A stretch of 64,000 bases of DNA from the NCBI RefSeq assembly GCF_006094435.1, contig NZ_CP034783.1:4243001-4307000 (forward strand), written 5' to 3'. The notes under the pieces are model-generated. The model searched no databases and was not told where the DNA came from. It saw nothing but the letters and a program-made list of their open reading frames with translations. The stretch comes from Pseudomonas sp. MPC6 (GTDB taxonomy: Bacteria > Pseudomonadota > Gammaproteobacteria > Pseudomonadales > Pseudomonadaceae). The position numbers were made by a program, and so were the translations under genes. Shown in pieces: positions 15,744 to 24,342 of this stretch (positions are counted from its first letter, which is position 1; the number at the start of each line of letters is the position of its first letter).

Positions 15744-16412
15744 TTAGAGGGTGTGAAGACGCAGCTGGCCGTCGGAACCCACTACTGCGGTCACCCTGTC
15801 ATAACTGACCAGCGTCGCATGCGCCGTCTCGATCGGGTGAATGTGAGTCGATGTCATGACCACGAGGTCCGCCCCCGCCGCCTCGGCCGCGAGTATCCCC
15901 ACCGCCGCATCTTCGAAGACCAGGCACTCGCTCACCTCGACGCCCAGCCGCGTAGCAGCCAGTCGGTAACCCGCAGGATCAGGTTTGCCAGCGCTGACGT
16001 CTTCAGCGGTCACCATCACCTCAGGCTCCGGTATCCCCGCCGCCGCCATCCGTCGCCGCGCCAGCGCCTTGGGTGCAGAGGTGACGATGGCCCATTGCCT
16101 GGCCGGCAAGGATTTGAGGAAGTTCGCCGCACTGGCCACCTCGACAATCCCCTCGACATCCTCGATCTCGGCCTCGGTGATAAATGCCGCTTCAGCCTCG
16201 GCATCCACCCCGGGCAGCGCCAGACGATTGATGGTGTCGATGGCGCGGGCGCCATGGATGGTCGGCAGGAAAGACTCGACATCGACCCCGTGGCGCAAGG
16301 CCCAGGCGGCCCAGATCCGCTCGGCGGCGGCAATGGAGTTGAGGACGGTGCCATCCATGTCGAATAGAAAAGCGCGGTACGGGGTGTTGAAGACGCAATT
16401 GTGAACAGGCAA
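15744..16412 (-). CDS. HAD-superfamily sugar-phosphatase-like hydrolase
   Basis: 222 residues. HAD motif I is FLFDMDGTVLNS (residues 16-27), motif II is the Ser in AIVTSAP, motif III is the Lys in SAGKPDP, and motif IV is ECLVFEDAAVGI. The cap is helical and placed after motif I, as in subfamily IA phosphatases such as sugar or polyol phosphatases (YfbT/Dog1-like). The substrate is unknown. The start appears to be TTG, with AAGGAAG seven bases upstream. The stop is directly beside the rebuilt REP end. Confidence 0.85.
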   Translation of the reverse strand: MPVHNCVFNTPYRAFLFDMDGTVLNSIAAAERIWAAWALRHGVDVESFLPTIHGARAIDTINRLALPGVDAEAEAAFITEAEIEDVEGIVEVASAANFLKSLPARQWAIVTSAPKALARRRMAAAGIPEPEVMVTAEDVSAGKPDPAGYRLAATRLGVEVSECLVFEDAAVGILAAEAAGADLVVMTSTHIHPIETAHATLVSYDRVTAVVGSDGQLRLHTL

Positions 16413-16477
16413 AGGGCTGCTTCCTTTTGCAAGAGCCAGGCGGGTATTTCACGCAATGTACACCTTCTTGCACCACC

Positions 16478-16575
16478 CCCTGTAGGAGCTGGCTTGCCAG
16501 CGAAGGCGATGTGTATCAGCCGACATCGATGTTGAATGTCCGGACGCTTTCGCTGGCAAGCCAGCTCCTACAGGG
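16478..16575. repeat. REPIN overlapping a gene end
   Basis: CCCTGTAGGAGCTGGCTTGC and its inverted GCAAGCCAGCTCCTACAGGG form near-perfect arms. The right arm supplies the TAG stop codon and last bases of the response regulator gene. Confidence 0.92.
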
Positions 16576-16975
16576 TCCTGCGTGAATCCAGGGCACTTTG
16601 CACACAATCGATCAATTGCCCGAGCGCCCAGGGCTTCTTGATGAACGACACCGGGTGCCGGACGCCGGAGCTTTCCGGGGTTTCGAAGCCGGACATGATC
16701 ATGATCGGCTTGTCCGGCCAGCGATCGCCGAACTGGTTGGCCAGGTCCGCGCCATTGAGCTTGCCGGGCATGGTGATGTCCGTCAGCAATAGCCGGACTT
16801 CATTGAAATGACCTTCCAGATAGGCTGATGCGGCGTCTGCACTGGCTTGCGGCTCAACCACAAACCCTTCCTCCTGAAGAATTTCGCAGAGAAACTCCAG
16901 GATCAGCGGGTCGTCCTCGACCACAAGAATCAACCCGCCAGGAAGCGGTTCGCCCGCTGTCGATACTGGACTCAT
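16568..16975 (-). CDS. Single-domain response regulator
   Basis: 135 residues: one CheY-like receiver and nothing else. The acidic pocket is VVEDDP (about residues 18-23), the phospho-acceptor Asp is in LLTDITMPG (about residue 66), Ser is in IMSGF, and the conserved Lys is in IKKPW. No output domain is present, so it may act through partner proteins or a hybrid kinase. No kinase gene is adjacent. The stop codon lies in a REP arm. Confidence 0.9.
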   Translation of the reverse strand: MSPVSTAGEPLPGGLILVVEDDPLILEFLCEILQEEGFVVEPQASADAASAYLEGHFNEVRLLLTDITMPGKLNGADLANQFGDRWPDKPIMIMSGFETPESSGVRHPVSFIKKPWALGQLIDCVQSALDSRRTL

Positions 16976-17132
16976 GACTGTGCCACTCCCTGATTGCCTG
17001 AATGATTTCGCGGTCTCAAATCCGCTGCCTACAGGTATGAGCCGCAGACACCGAGGAAATTCATTTTTGATACAGGCAACGACAAAAATCGAGAGTCCTG
17101 GAAGCGAAAGCCCGTGAATAACAGTGTTCGAA

Positions 17133-17414
17133 TTACTGTGCCATCTGGTCCTTCTTCATGGCGTCCTTGGACATGGCATCTTTTTTCATGGCGTCCTTGC
17201 CCATGGAATCCTTGGACATCTCGTCTTTTTTCATTGAGTCCTTGGACATGGCGTCTTTTTTCATAGCGTCTTTGTTCATGGCATCCTTTTTCATGGCGTC
17301 CTTGGACATCGAATCCTTACTCATGCTGTCGTTGTTCATGGCATCGGCGGCAAACACGCTGGCAGCGCCCATGGCCAGGCACATCGACAGTACGGCGGTG
17401 GTTAACACTTTCAT
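17133..17414 (-). CDS. MXKDX pentapeptide-repeat protein, exported
   Basis: 93 residues. A signal peptide (KVLTTAVLSMCLAMGAASVFA) is followed by about 13 copies of a five-residue unit (Ala/Ser-Met-x-Lys-Asp), as in the pentapeptide MXKDX repeat family (TIGR02953). The mature protein is very rich in Met and Lys with acidic partners. Function is unknown. Met-rich periplasmic repeats might bind copper or act as a methionine-oxidation sink, which would fit its place directly downstream of a molybdopterin oxidoreductase resembling MsrP; that link is inference. Confidence 0.85.
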   Translation of the reverse strand: MKVLTTAVLSMCLAMGAASVFAADAMNNDSMSKDSMSKDAMKKDAMNKDAMKKDAMSKDSMKKDEMSKDSMGKDAMKKDAMSKDAMKKDQMAQ

Positions 17415-17486
17415 GATGAAACTCCTTTGAATGACAGGTTGCGAATGAGCACAGCGAGTGCTGCGCACTGAAACTGCCGGGCGCCG

Positions 17487-18272
17487 TCAGCTGCCACCGA
17501 ACCAGTTGTAGCCCTGGTCTTCCCAGTAGCCGCCGCTGTAGGTGTTGCTGACGAATATCGCCTGGATGTGTTTGGGGTTCTTGTAGCCCAGCTTGGTGGG
17601 CATGCGCAGCTTCATCGGGAAGCCGTACTCGCGAGGCAGTACCGCGCCGTCATAGGTCAGCGCCAACAGGGTTTGCGCATGCAGCGCGGTGGCCATGTCG
17701 ATGCTGGTGTAATAGTCGTCCGCGCATTTGAAGCCGACATATCTGGCATCGGTGTCGGCACCGACCCGCTTCAGGAAATCGCTGAACCGCACGCCGCCCC
17801 AGCGCCCGATCGCGCTCCAGCCTTCGACGCAAATGTGTCGGGTGATCTGATCGGTCTGCGCCATGGCGCGCAGCTCTTCAAGGCGCCAGCTGCGCTTGTC
17901 GGCCACCAGCCCGGTCACTTCCAGGCGGTAACCCTCTTCCGCCACCGTCGGTGCCTCATCGATGCCGTAGAAGGCATTGAAAGGAAACGGCCGGGTGATC
18001 ATCGACTCAGGATAAGTCGGCGCCATTGCGTTGGGGTTGAACAGCCAGCCCTGCACCCGATCGTTGAACCGCGACATGGAGGACAGCGCGGTCTCGACGC
18101 TGTCGTTGTCGGTCAGGTTGCAGCCGGACAACATGGCCACGCCTCCGAGGGTCAGGCCGCGCATCAGGAAGCTGCGACGGGAACGATCCTCGATCTGCGG
18201 TGCAATGATTTTCCGGGCGTCGGTCAGGATGGACGACTCGTCCAGCGCCGAGCCTTCGATGTGCTTTTTCAT
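17487..18272 (-). CDS. Periplasmic molybdopterin-dependent oxidoreductase (sulfite oxidase fold)
   Basis: 261 residues. A Tat signal is visible at about 31-52 (SRRSFLMRGLTLGGVAML), ending in LSGC, which may also be a lipobox. The sulfite-oxidase-type molybdopterin domain follows, with the Mo-ligand cysteine in RHICVEGWSAIGRW and the later YGFPMKLRMPTKLGYKNPK. Related enzymes are YedY/MsrP and similar reductases. The gene overlaps the upstream cytochrome b gene by four bases, so the two form an electron-transfer pair like MsrPQ but with a different membrane subunit. Confidence 0.88.
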   Translation of the reverse strand: MKKHIEGSALDESSILTDARKIIAPQIEDRSRRSFLMRGLTLGGVAMLSGCNLTDNDSVETALSSMSRFNDRVQGWLFNPNAMAPTYPESMITRPFPFNAFYGIDEAPTVAEEGYRLEVTGLVADKRSWRLEELRAMAQTDQITRHICVEGWSAIGRWGGVRFSDFLKRVGADTDARYVGFKCADDYYTSIDMATALHAQTLLALTYDGAVLPREYGFPMKLRMPTKLGYKNPKHIQAIFVSNTYSGGYWEDQGYNWFGGS

Positions 18273-18877
18273 ACGGGTTCCTTGCGACCGACAATCATGG
18301 CCCACAACGTTTTGGGTACCAGCGCGACCATCAACAGATGCACCGCGACGAATGCCACCAACAACGCCATCGCAATGAAATGCACATGCCGCGCGCCTTC
18401 GTATCCGCCCAGCAACTCACGCAGGAGCGGGAATTGCACGGACTTCCACAGCACCAGCCCGGAGATCACCAGCAGCGCGATGTCGACCATCACGAACAGA
18501 TACGCCACCCGTTGCACCTGGTTGTAATGAGTCGGGTCGGCATGCGCCAATCGCCCGCGCAACGCTGCCCACAGGTCATGCAGGACGCCGTGGGCCGAGA
18601 CGGGGAAAAAGCGCCGTTTCAGCCGACCACTGAAGAGGTTGATGATCAGGTAGACAAGACCGTTGATGGCAAGAAACCACATCGCCGCAAAGTGCCATTG
18701 CAACGCGCCGCCGAGCCAGCCGCCCAGGGTGATCGAAGCGGGAAAACTGAAATCGTAAAGCGGCGACGCGTTATAGATCCGCCACCCGCTGGTGACCATG
18801 ACCAGCACCGCCAGCGCATTGAGCCAATGGGTCAGGCGTAGCCAGCGAGGATGGGATGAAGCAGGTAGCGAGGACAT
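18269..18877 (-). CDS. Cytochrome b561-type membrane subunit
   Basis: 202 residues with four transmembrane helices. Candidate haem histidines are in RLTHWLNA (helix 1), LQWHFAAMW (helix 2), HVHFIAMAL (helix 3) and VAVHLLMVAL (helix 4). This matches the di-haem cytochrome b/b6 family serving periplasmic oxidoreductases. It is translated first in the operon, and its stop overlaps the start of the molybdopterin enzyme (ATGA). Confidence 0.88.
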   Translation of the reverse strand: MSSLPASSHPRWLRLTHWLNALAVLVMVTSGWRIYNASPLYDFSFPASITLGGWLGGALQWHFAAMWFLAINGLVYLIINLFSGRLKRRFFPVSAHGVLHDLWAALRGRLAHADPTHYNQVQRVAYLFVMVDIALLVISGLVLWKSVQFPLLRELLGGYEGARHVHFIAMALLVAFVAVHLLMVALVPKTLWAMIVGRKEPV

Positions 18878-19048
18878 GATGCGTTCCCGGCGGTTGATCG
18901 TTGGTGCCGAGTATGAGGGCGGGCAAATCGCCAAATCCTCACGGAAAGTTAAATTAATCGTGATAACTCCCTGGGCAGGTCCGTTGTTGATTCGTTGGGG
19001 AGCATTTGTGTTTAAAATGCCGCCCCGACCTGTTGCCGACCCTGCCCG

Positions 19049-19990
19049 ATGAACTCTGACGCGCTCTCCATCCTCCACGATCATTTGCTCAAAGCCCTGG
19101 CAGCCGCCCCGGAAGAAACCCGCCGGCTGTTCCACGGCCGTGGTCGTTGCTGGCCGGGGCTGGAACAATTGACGGTGGACTGGTTGCAGGGTGTGGTGCT
19201 GGTGTCGCTGTTCAAAGAACCCGAAGCGGCGCAACTGGAGGCGTTGAAACAGCGGCTGCTGGAACTCACTCAATCACCTGAGTGGGCGACCTGCGGCGCG
19301 CACACCTTGGCGCTGCAACACCGTTACCTGCTGCAAAGCACCACCGAGTGGCTGCTCGGGGAGGCGATCGAGGACATGACCATCACCGAGGGCGGCCTGC
19401 GTTATCGCGTCGACCTGGGGCGCAAACAGAACACCGGCCTGTTCCTCGACATGCGCTACGGCCGCGACTGGGTACGGGCCAATGCCCAGGGCAAGCGCGT
19501 GTTGAATCTGTTCGCCTACACCTGCGGTTTCTCGGTGGCCGCCATCGAGGGCGGCGCGACCCATGTGGTGAACCTGGACATGTCCAGCCCGGCGCTGAGC
19601 CGTGGCCGTGACAATCACCGCCTGAACGGTCATGACCTGGGCCAGGTGACGTTTCTGGGCCACGACCTGTTCAAGTCCTGGGGCAAGGTGATCGGCAAGG
19701 GGCCGTACGACCTGGTGATCATCGATCCGCCGTCCTTTCAGAAAGGCAGTTTCTTGCTGACCAAGGACTACCAGCGGGTGTTGCGTCGCCTGCCGGAGTT
19801 GCTCAGTGCCCAGGGTACGGTGCTGGCCTGCATGAACGACCCGGCGTTCGGCGCGGATTTCCTGATCGAGGGCGTGATGCGTGAAGCGCCGAGCCTGCGG
19901 TTCGAGCAACGGCTGGAGAATCCGCCGGAGTTTCCGGATGCGGATGTCGAGTGCGGGTTGAAGGCGTTGGTGTTCCGGCTGGGGGATTGA
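19049..19990 (+). CDS. Class I SAM-dependent methyltransferase, RlmI/RlmK-like
   Basis: 313 residues. An N-terminal small domain is followed by a substrate-like strand (GLFLDMRYGRDWV), then the Rossmann methyltransferase: VLNLFAYTCGFSVAAIEGGA (motif I), HVVNLDMSS, and the catalytic loop IIDPPSFQKG. This set is typical of 23S rRNA cytosine/guanine methyltransferases of the RlmI/RlmL-K group, although this is shorter than those and lacks a visible PUA or THUMP domain. rRNA as substrate is likely but unproven. Confidence 0.83.
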   Translation: MNSDALSILHDHLLKALAAAPEETRRLFHGRGRCWPGLEQLTVDWLQGVVLVSLFKEPEAAQLEALKQRLLELTQSPEWATCGAHTLALQHRYLLQSTTEWLLGEAIEDMTITEGGLRYRVDLGRKQNTGLFLDMRYGRDWVRANAQGKRVLNLFAYTCGFSVAAIEGGATHVVNLDMSSPALSRGRDNHRLNGHDLGQVTFLGHDLFKSWGKVIGKGPYDLVIIDPPSFQKGSFLLTKDYQRVLRRLPELLSAQGTVLACMNDPAFGADFLIEGVMREAPSLRFEQRLENPPEFPDADVECGLKALVFRLGD

Positions 19991-20001
19991 GTCCCGTTCT
20001 T

Positions 20002-20030
20002 TGTGGGAGCGAGCCCGCTCGCTCCCACAG
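20002..20030. terminator. REP-like hairpin between converging genes
   Basis: TGTGGGAGCGAGC followed by GCTCGCTCCCACA forms a 13-bp perfect stem. It lies 12 bases after the methyltransferase stop and 10 bases before the GNAT stop, so it may serve both as a transcript end. Confidence 0.6.
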
Positions 20031-20039
20031 TCAACCGAG

Positions 20040-20720
20040 TTACCCCAGCCGCTGGCGCACACACTCATGCGCCTTGCGCGTCATCTGGTCCAGATGCCGA
20101 TCCCGCTGCTTTTCCGCATCGAGCATCGCCCGCTTGCCGTGTTTTTGCAGCAGATAGGTATGAATCTGCCGCACCTCCAGCGAGCTGTAGATCGAGGCCA
20201 CATCCAACAGCCCCATCAAGCCTTCACTGCCATGGTCGCGGGTGTTCATCAGCACCTGAGTCCCGCGCACGCCCACCACCTGGAAGCCCATCGACTCGAA
20301 ATAAGGCACCTTGGCCACAGCGCAGGTGAGTTCGGCATGGGGATAACGGCCGACCATTTCCCGCAGCATCCGCCGGGCAATGCCTTGACGCCGATAACCG
20401 GCCTGCACCGCCATGTACGCCACGCCGCACGCCTCGGGATCGTCCTTGACCGGCAGGTACAGCAAAAAGCCGACAACTTTTTCCGGGTCGTCATCGTCCG
20501 TCGCGACCAGCAACTCCACGGCAATCCCTTTCGCCCCGTTCAAGGCCTCCAGATAGAGATGAACCTCATAGCCGATCGCGTACTGATACAGGTTGTACAA
20601 CAGGTTGCTCGGCGGGATCGCGACCATGCTGATGTCGGTCAGGTAGTCGACGACCATCTGCAGGATCTGGCTGTTGACCGGCTCTGGGCATGGGGCTTGG
20701 TAATGGGTGATCTGGGGCAT
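20040..20720 (-). CDS. GNAT-family N-acetyltransferase
   Basis: 226 residues. The acetyl-CoA loop is QAGYRRQGIARRML (about residues 108-121), preceded by the beta strand GVAYMAV and followed by PYFESMGFQVVG. The N-terminal 60 and C-terminal 60 residues are extra to the minimal GNAT fold; the C-terminal part is helical and basic. The substrate is not predictable. Confidence 0.85.
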   Translation of the reverse strand: MPQITHYQAPCPEPVNSQILQMVVDYLTDISMVAIPPSNLLYNLYQYAIGYEVHLYLEALNGAKGIAVELLVATDDDDPEKVVGFLLYLPVKDDPEACGVAYMAVQAGYRRQGIARRMLREMVGRYPHAELTCAVAKVPYFESMGFQVVGVRGTQVLMNTRDHGSEGLMGLLDVASIYSSLEVRQIHTYLLQKHGKRAMLDAEKQRDRHLDQMTRKAHECVRQRLG

Positions 20721-20824
20721 TGCAGGGGCTGACTCCGGGGGGCGGATGTGAAGCGTTGATCGCGGGGTTGCCTATCATAACGTGCCGGGGCGGCTTGTTC
20801 GCTAAAGTACTCAGCGCATCGCAA

Positions 20825-20926
20825 TGATCGTTCCCACGCTCTGCGTCACCAGTGTCCCGTCATGTTTCACAGTTCAAGGCTGCGGTTATGAATGGACGCT
20901 AGGGACGAAGAGCGTGAGAACGATCA
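20825..20926. repeat. About 100-bp inverted-repeat element
   Basis: TGATCGTTCCCACGCTCT at the left is mirrored by AGAGCGTGAGAACGATCA at the right, one mismatch. This is a known type of Pseudomonas intergenic palindrome, distinct from REP. Its right end covers the last codon and stop of the second small Rhs gene. Confidence 0.8.
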
Positions 20927-21982
20927 GAAAGGCTGAAGGTGCTGAGGTCCGCGCATGGGGGCTCTCGGTGCTCTTATTGTGCTAGACGTCGAAGGAATCG
21001 CTCTCACATTTTGCGTTAATAGCGCAAGTACTTGCGCTCGAGATAAGCCGTTGCTCGCTAAAATTTCTATGGTATGAGCTATTTGCACTCCAGATGCGAG
21101 GTCCATGTTTTGCGCCGTGGGCGCCGTGGGAATAGAGCTACCGGGATTAGCTTGCACTTGGCCTGCAGCATTCACTGGCGCCATCGGTTGGTTGACAATG
21201 GAAGTCTGGTTGATTTGAGGGCGTGTGGGTGGCGAGGCCCAGGTAAGCGCCCGTGGGGTTGGAGCGACTTTTTGTATGGGCACCTCTTTTATTAAGCTCT
21301 GAAAAGCATCCGCAGCTGTACGCTTTACTGCACTGTTCGCTGTGCTTTGTTTAAGGAACTTTGTCGATTGACGAACAAGACGAGTTTTTTGCTCACCCTG
21401 ACCGACCAGGAATTTCAAGTTGTTGCGCATGGCTGCCCAAAGCAATTTCCCTACATGTCCAGAAGGGTCATTTCTGTTCACAGGATCCCCGGAGCAATAG
21501 GCATAGCTGTTCACACCGCCTGCTCCAAAAGGACTCCAACTGTCCGGACTGTTAAACCGCATCAACACCGGGTTAAACGCCCTATAGCCATTGCCCAACA
21601 AATAATACCCGGTCAGCGAGTCCGGTCGTTCGCCGTTGAAGCCGAGCAAGCTGAGTAAGCCGCTCTCGGGCGGGCGATGTCCGTAGGCTGTATAGACAAG
21701 AGGATTGTGCTGAACCGTGTCGAGCGTATTCAACACCGTGCGTTGTTGGTCGGTGGCGAGCAGGCGCGTTTCCACGGTACCGATCTGGTGCTCATGCTGC
21801 GCCAGCAGTTGATCGTCGTGCTGCATGATTGAGCGCCGTACCTCGCCCTGTACTTCGGTGGTCATGCGATCTTTCTTGTAGAAGCGCTGAGTATTGGCTT
21901 GTGTCAGGGGTGTGCTTGCAACCAGTCGATCCAGCGGATCGTAATGATAGCGGCAGAGCAGGATTGTACGGTTCGCAGACAT
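20924..21982 (-). CDS. Small RHS-repeat-core protein with variable C-terminus (2)
   Basis: 352 residues, clearly a relative of the protein at 5042: YHYDPLDRLV, then QRFYKKDRMTTEVQ, LLATDQQRTVLN, LLGFNGERPDSLTGYYLLG, YRAFNPVLMRFNSPDSWSP and CSGDPVNRNDPSGH. After residue 180 the tails differ completely; this one is Ala/Pro/Thr-rich, low in structure, and I cannot assign a toxin fold. No immunity-like gene follows; the next gene is GNAT. The 16-bp palindrome found before Rhs gene 1 lies 66 bases upstream. AGGGA precedes the ATG. Confidence 0.82.
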   Translation of the reverse strand: MSANRTILLCRYHYDPLDRLVASTPLTQANTQRFYKKDRMTTEVQGEVRRSIMQHDDQLLAQHEHQIGTVETRLLATDQQRTVLNTLDTVQHNPLVYTAYGHRPPESGLLSLLGFNGERPDSLTGYYLLGNGYRAFNPVLMRFNSPDSWSPFGAGGVNSYAYCSGDPVNRNDPSGHVGKLLWAAMRNNLKFLVGQGEQKTRLVRQSTKFLKQSTANSAVKRTAADAFQSLIKEVPIQKVAPTPRALTWASPPTRPQINQTSIVNQPMAPVNAAGQVQANPGSSIPTAPTAQNMDLASGVQIAHTIEILASNGLSRAQVLALLTQNVRAIPSTSSTIRAPRAPMRGPQHLQPF

Positions 21983-22048
21983 GGTGGAGTTCCCTGAAAG
22001 ATCGTCGATTCAGGGTTTTACTGTGGCGCAGTTGATTGGTGTTGGGTA

Positions 22049-22064
22049 CTAGCAGAACTGCTAG
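22049..22064. promoter_or_regulatory. 16-bp palindrome upstream of small Rhs gene 2
   Basis: CTAGCAGAACTGCTAG on the plus strand, which on the coding strand reads the same palindrome as at 4962-4977 followed by TACCCA. It is 66 bases from the start codon, against 64 in the other copy. Confidence 0.6.
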
Positions 22065-22437
22065 CGTCGGCCAGACGGCGGCAGAAATGATGGGCGTGTT
22101 ACCCGAGCCGGCGTCAGGCGTCGCCGGCGTTTGCCTTGTTGCGGGAGACGTTGCGATATCGGGGCTGAGACTGGTAAGTGTCAGGTGACTGAAGTGTTGG
22201 ATGTGCCGGCCCCTTCGCGAGCAAGCTCGCTCACAGTGGATTCTCGGTGAACATTTGATTCGTGTACGCCAACGATCAAATGTGGGAGATTCTATGTTGC
22301 AGGGGAACCCTGCAACCTTAAATTCGGCTGGTATTCGCTTTGGTTTTTCATGAGTACGAACACCCTCGAGGGTGTACGCGGTCAACGTAGGAGCTGGCGC
22401 AGCCTGCGATCTTTTTATCCTGGCGAAATCGGGTTTA
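22065..22437. other. Intergenic stretch with REP remnants
   Basis: No gene is seen. It holds a GCCGGCGTCAGGCGTCGCCGGC hairpin core near 22109-22131 (described by its arms GCCGGCG/CGCCGGC), a lone REP arm (CGAGCAAGCTCGCTCACAG, about 22217-22236) and a decayed GTAGGAGCTGGCGCAGCC element near 22388. Confidence 0.6.
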
Positions 22438-24006
22438 TCACTCAGGCACCTGCTCAACCTCGATCCTGAAACGCCCCTTGAACCCCGTCCCCGTCACATC
22501 GAATTCCCACCCCTGGGCCACTTTTTTCATCAGCGTCTTGGGATCGTCGACATAACCGGGCGCCGCAAACTGTTCGCCATCATGGATAAACATGGTGTAA
22601 GGCGGCAGCAGCAATCCGCGAATGTAGTACTGCTTTCTGAAAATCACATTATCGGAAAAACCCACGCCAAACAGATCGCGCTCGCCGACATAAAAGTCCA
22701 CGCGCATGACCATGTCCTTTTTGCTGATGCTGGCATCTTCCAGTATCGGCGTGGTGTTGAGATACCCCTCCCAGATCAGCCGGTCGGGGCCGGCCCAACC
22801 GAACTCCACAGCCGGGTCGGTCAGGCTGGTCTTGGTGAAGGGGCCATAACAGTTTTCCGAATCGGCGCCCTGGTGGAACAGTTCGAAATCGACCCCGCGC
22901 GGTTTGATCGACACGCCGAAAAAGAACTCGCTCTTGCCGAACATATCCATGCCGCGCAGCACTTCACCTTCGATCATCCGCAAACGGACCTTCACGTTGC
23001 CGAAGAAGAATCGCGTGGCGATCTCGAATGACTCCCTGGCCGTCACCAGCGAGTCGAAACCACCATGGCACTTATGCACGAAGGTTCGTGGCGCCCCCGG
23101 GATCTGTGCGAAGCTCTGTTTGACCAGGCCGTCGCTGCGGTTGTAGTTCATGCCGAATTCGTCGGCCACCGAAAACAGCCGATTGCCCAGGGAGGCCGAG
23201 CCGACGTCGTAGGATTTGTAGTTGGTCCCTACGACTGTCAGCAGGCGATCCAACGGGAAATGCTTGCCAAATTGGGTAAATGACGTGGGGATATTCGGGT
23301 CTTTTTGAGTGTTCGGATTGAAATGTTCGATCTCTTGTTGCGCCTCGGTCCCGACCCATTTTTTCAACACTTGAAAGGCGATGCCTTGATGGGGAGTACC
23401 AAGGGTCACCACTTTGTTGATCAGATCGGCGGGCTTGCGTTTAGCGTCCGGAATCGTCTGTTGGATCGCCTGCCTCACCAATAAACCGCCCATGGAGTGG
23501 GCGATGATATTGACCATGGGCTCAGGTTGCGCAGGGTTCTTGAGCTTGGCCAGGGCCCGGATAAAGTCGATCAGACGCAGCAGTGCAGCACCGTAGGCGA
23601 CCATTTTTCGGTCATTGAGATCGTAGTAGCGAAATACCCACAATGTCCGGTTCGGGTCATTCGCCGTGCGTACCAGGTGCAACGCCATGGCCGGATCGAT
23701 GATCAACTTGCCTTTGCTGAAAAAGTCCAAATCAAGTGTCTTCAGTTCAGCTGGAATGGCCGGCGCGGTCGCACCGACATTTTCGCCATAATAGCCGACG
23801 ACATTAGTTGCATCCTGATATTGCCACGAAGACTTCAAGAACCTGAGGATGAACCCTTCATAAATGTAGTTTTCGCCACGCTTCTGGGGGTAGACCGTGC
23901 CGTCATTGAAGCCTTGATAGGTGGCCTTTTTCTCGTCTTCGACGTTGAGCCCGCCGAACCCGCGGATCAATATCAGGGGTTGCGGCCTGCGGGTGGGTTT
24001 AGCCAT
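22438..24006 (-). CDS. Lipase-like alpha/beta hydrolase
   Basis: 522 residues. The N-terminal strand PLILIRGFGG supplies an oxyanion-hole-like turn, and the nucleophile elbow is IIAHSMGGLLVRQ (about residue 170). THGTPHQGI-like TLGTPHQGI follows, as in PGAP1/LCAT-type lipases. After about residue 330 a beta-rich domain of unknown type (FFGNVKVRLRM, then WEFDVTGTGFKG) completes the protein. No signal peptide is visible, so secretion would need a non-classical route such as type VI; no T6SS genes are near. The ATG at 24006 has GGAAGG eight bases upstream. Confidence 0.78.
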   Translation of the reverse strand: MAKPTRRPQPLILIRGFGGLNVEDEKKATYQGFNDGTVYPQKRGENYIYEGFILRFLKSSWQYQDATNVVGYYGENVGATAPAIPAELKTLDLDFFSKGKLIIDPAMALHLVRTANDPNRTLWVFRYYDLNDRKMVAYGAALLRLIDFIRALAKLKNPAQPEPMVNIIAHSMGGLLVRQAIQQTIPDAKRKPADLINKVVTLGTPHQGIAFQVLKKWVGTEAQQEIEHFNPNTQKDPNIPTSFTQFGKHFPLDRLLTVVGTNYKSYDVGSASLGNRLFSVADEFGMNYNRSDGLVKQSFAQIPGAPRTFVHKCHGGFDSLVTARESFEIATRFFFGNVKVRLRMIEGEVLRGMDMFGKSEFFFGVSIKPRGVDFELFHQGADSENCYGPFTKTSLTDPAVEFGWAGPDRLIWEGYLNTTPILEDASISKKDMVMRVDFYVGERDLFGVGFSDNVIFRKQYYIRGLLLPPYTMFIHDGEQFAAPGYVDDPKTLMKKVAQGWEFDVTGTGFKGRFRIEVEQVPE

Positions 24007-24342
24007 CGTGACCTTCCTTTCCGAGCGACTGCCGGGCATAGAAAGTGAACGTGCCGTCTATCAGGATCATGCACTTGTAAACGGCTCCCAAGACAACTTA
24101 GATGAGCCACCCGGTATCAGCAACAAACATTAACGATAAACCACCAAAGCCACTGAAACTGATAAGCCAGCGTTACAGAAATGTAACAGCAATGATACAA
24201 CTTATATCACCCCAGGCAAGTTGATCAATTCCGCAACAGCATCTACCGTTTAACTAATTATTTATCAAATAACTCATAGCGGGACTGTAAACCTACATTA
24301 ACAACCGCTGTAATACTCAATTAACACAAAGAGTACAAAGCA
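24007..24342. other. AT-rich divergent intergenic region
   Basis: 336 bases between divergent hydrolase and peptidase genes, much richer in A+T than its surroundings. Several TAACAA/TAATTA-like stretches are present and promoters in both directions are expected, but I could not single out reliable boxes. No ORF or repeat was recognised. Confidence 0.5.

Noticed and set aside
17133..17414. Regular 15-base periodicity resembling a CRISPR array
   Set aside because: It is the coding repeat of the MXKDX protein; units are contiguous with no spacers.
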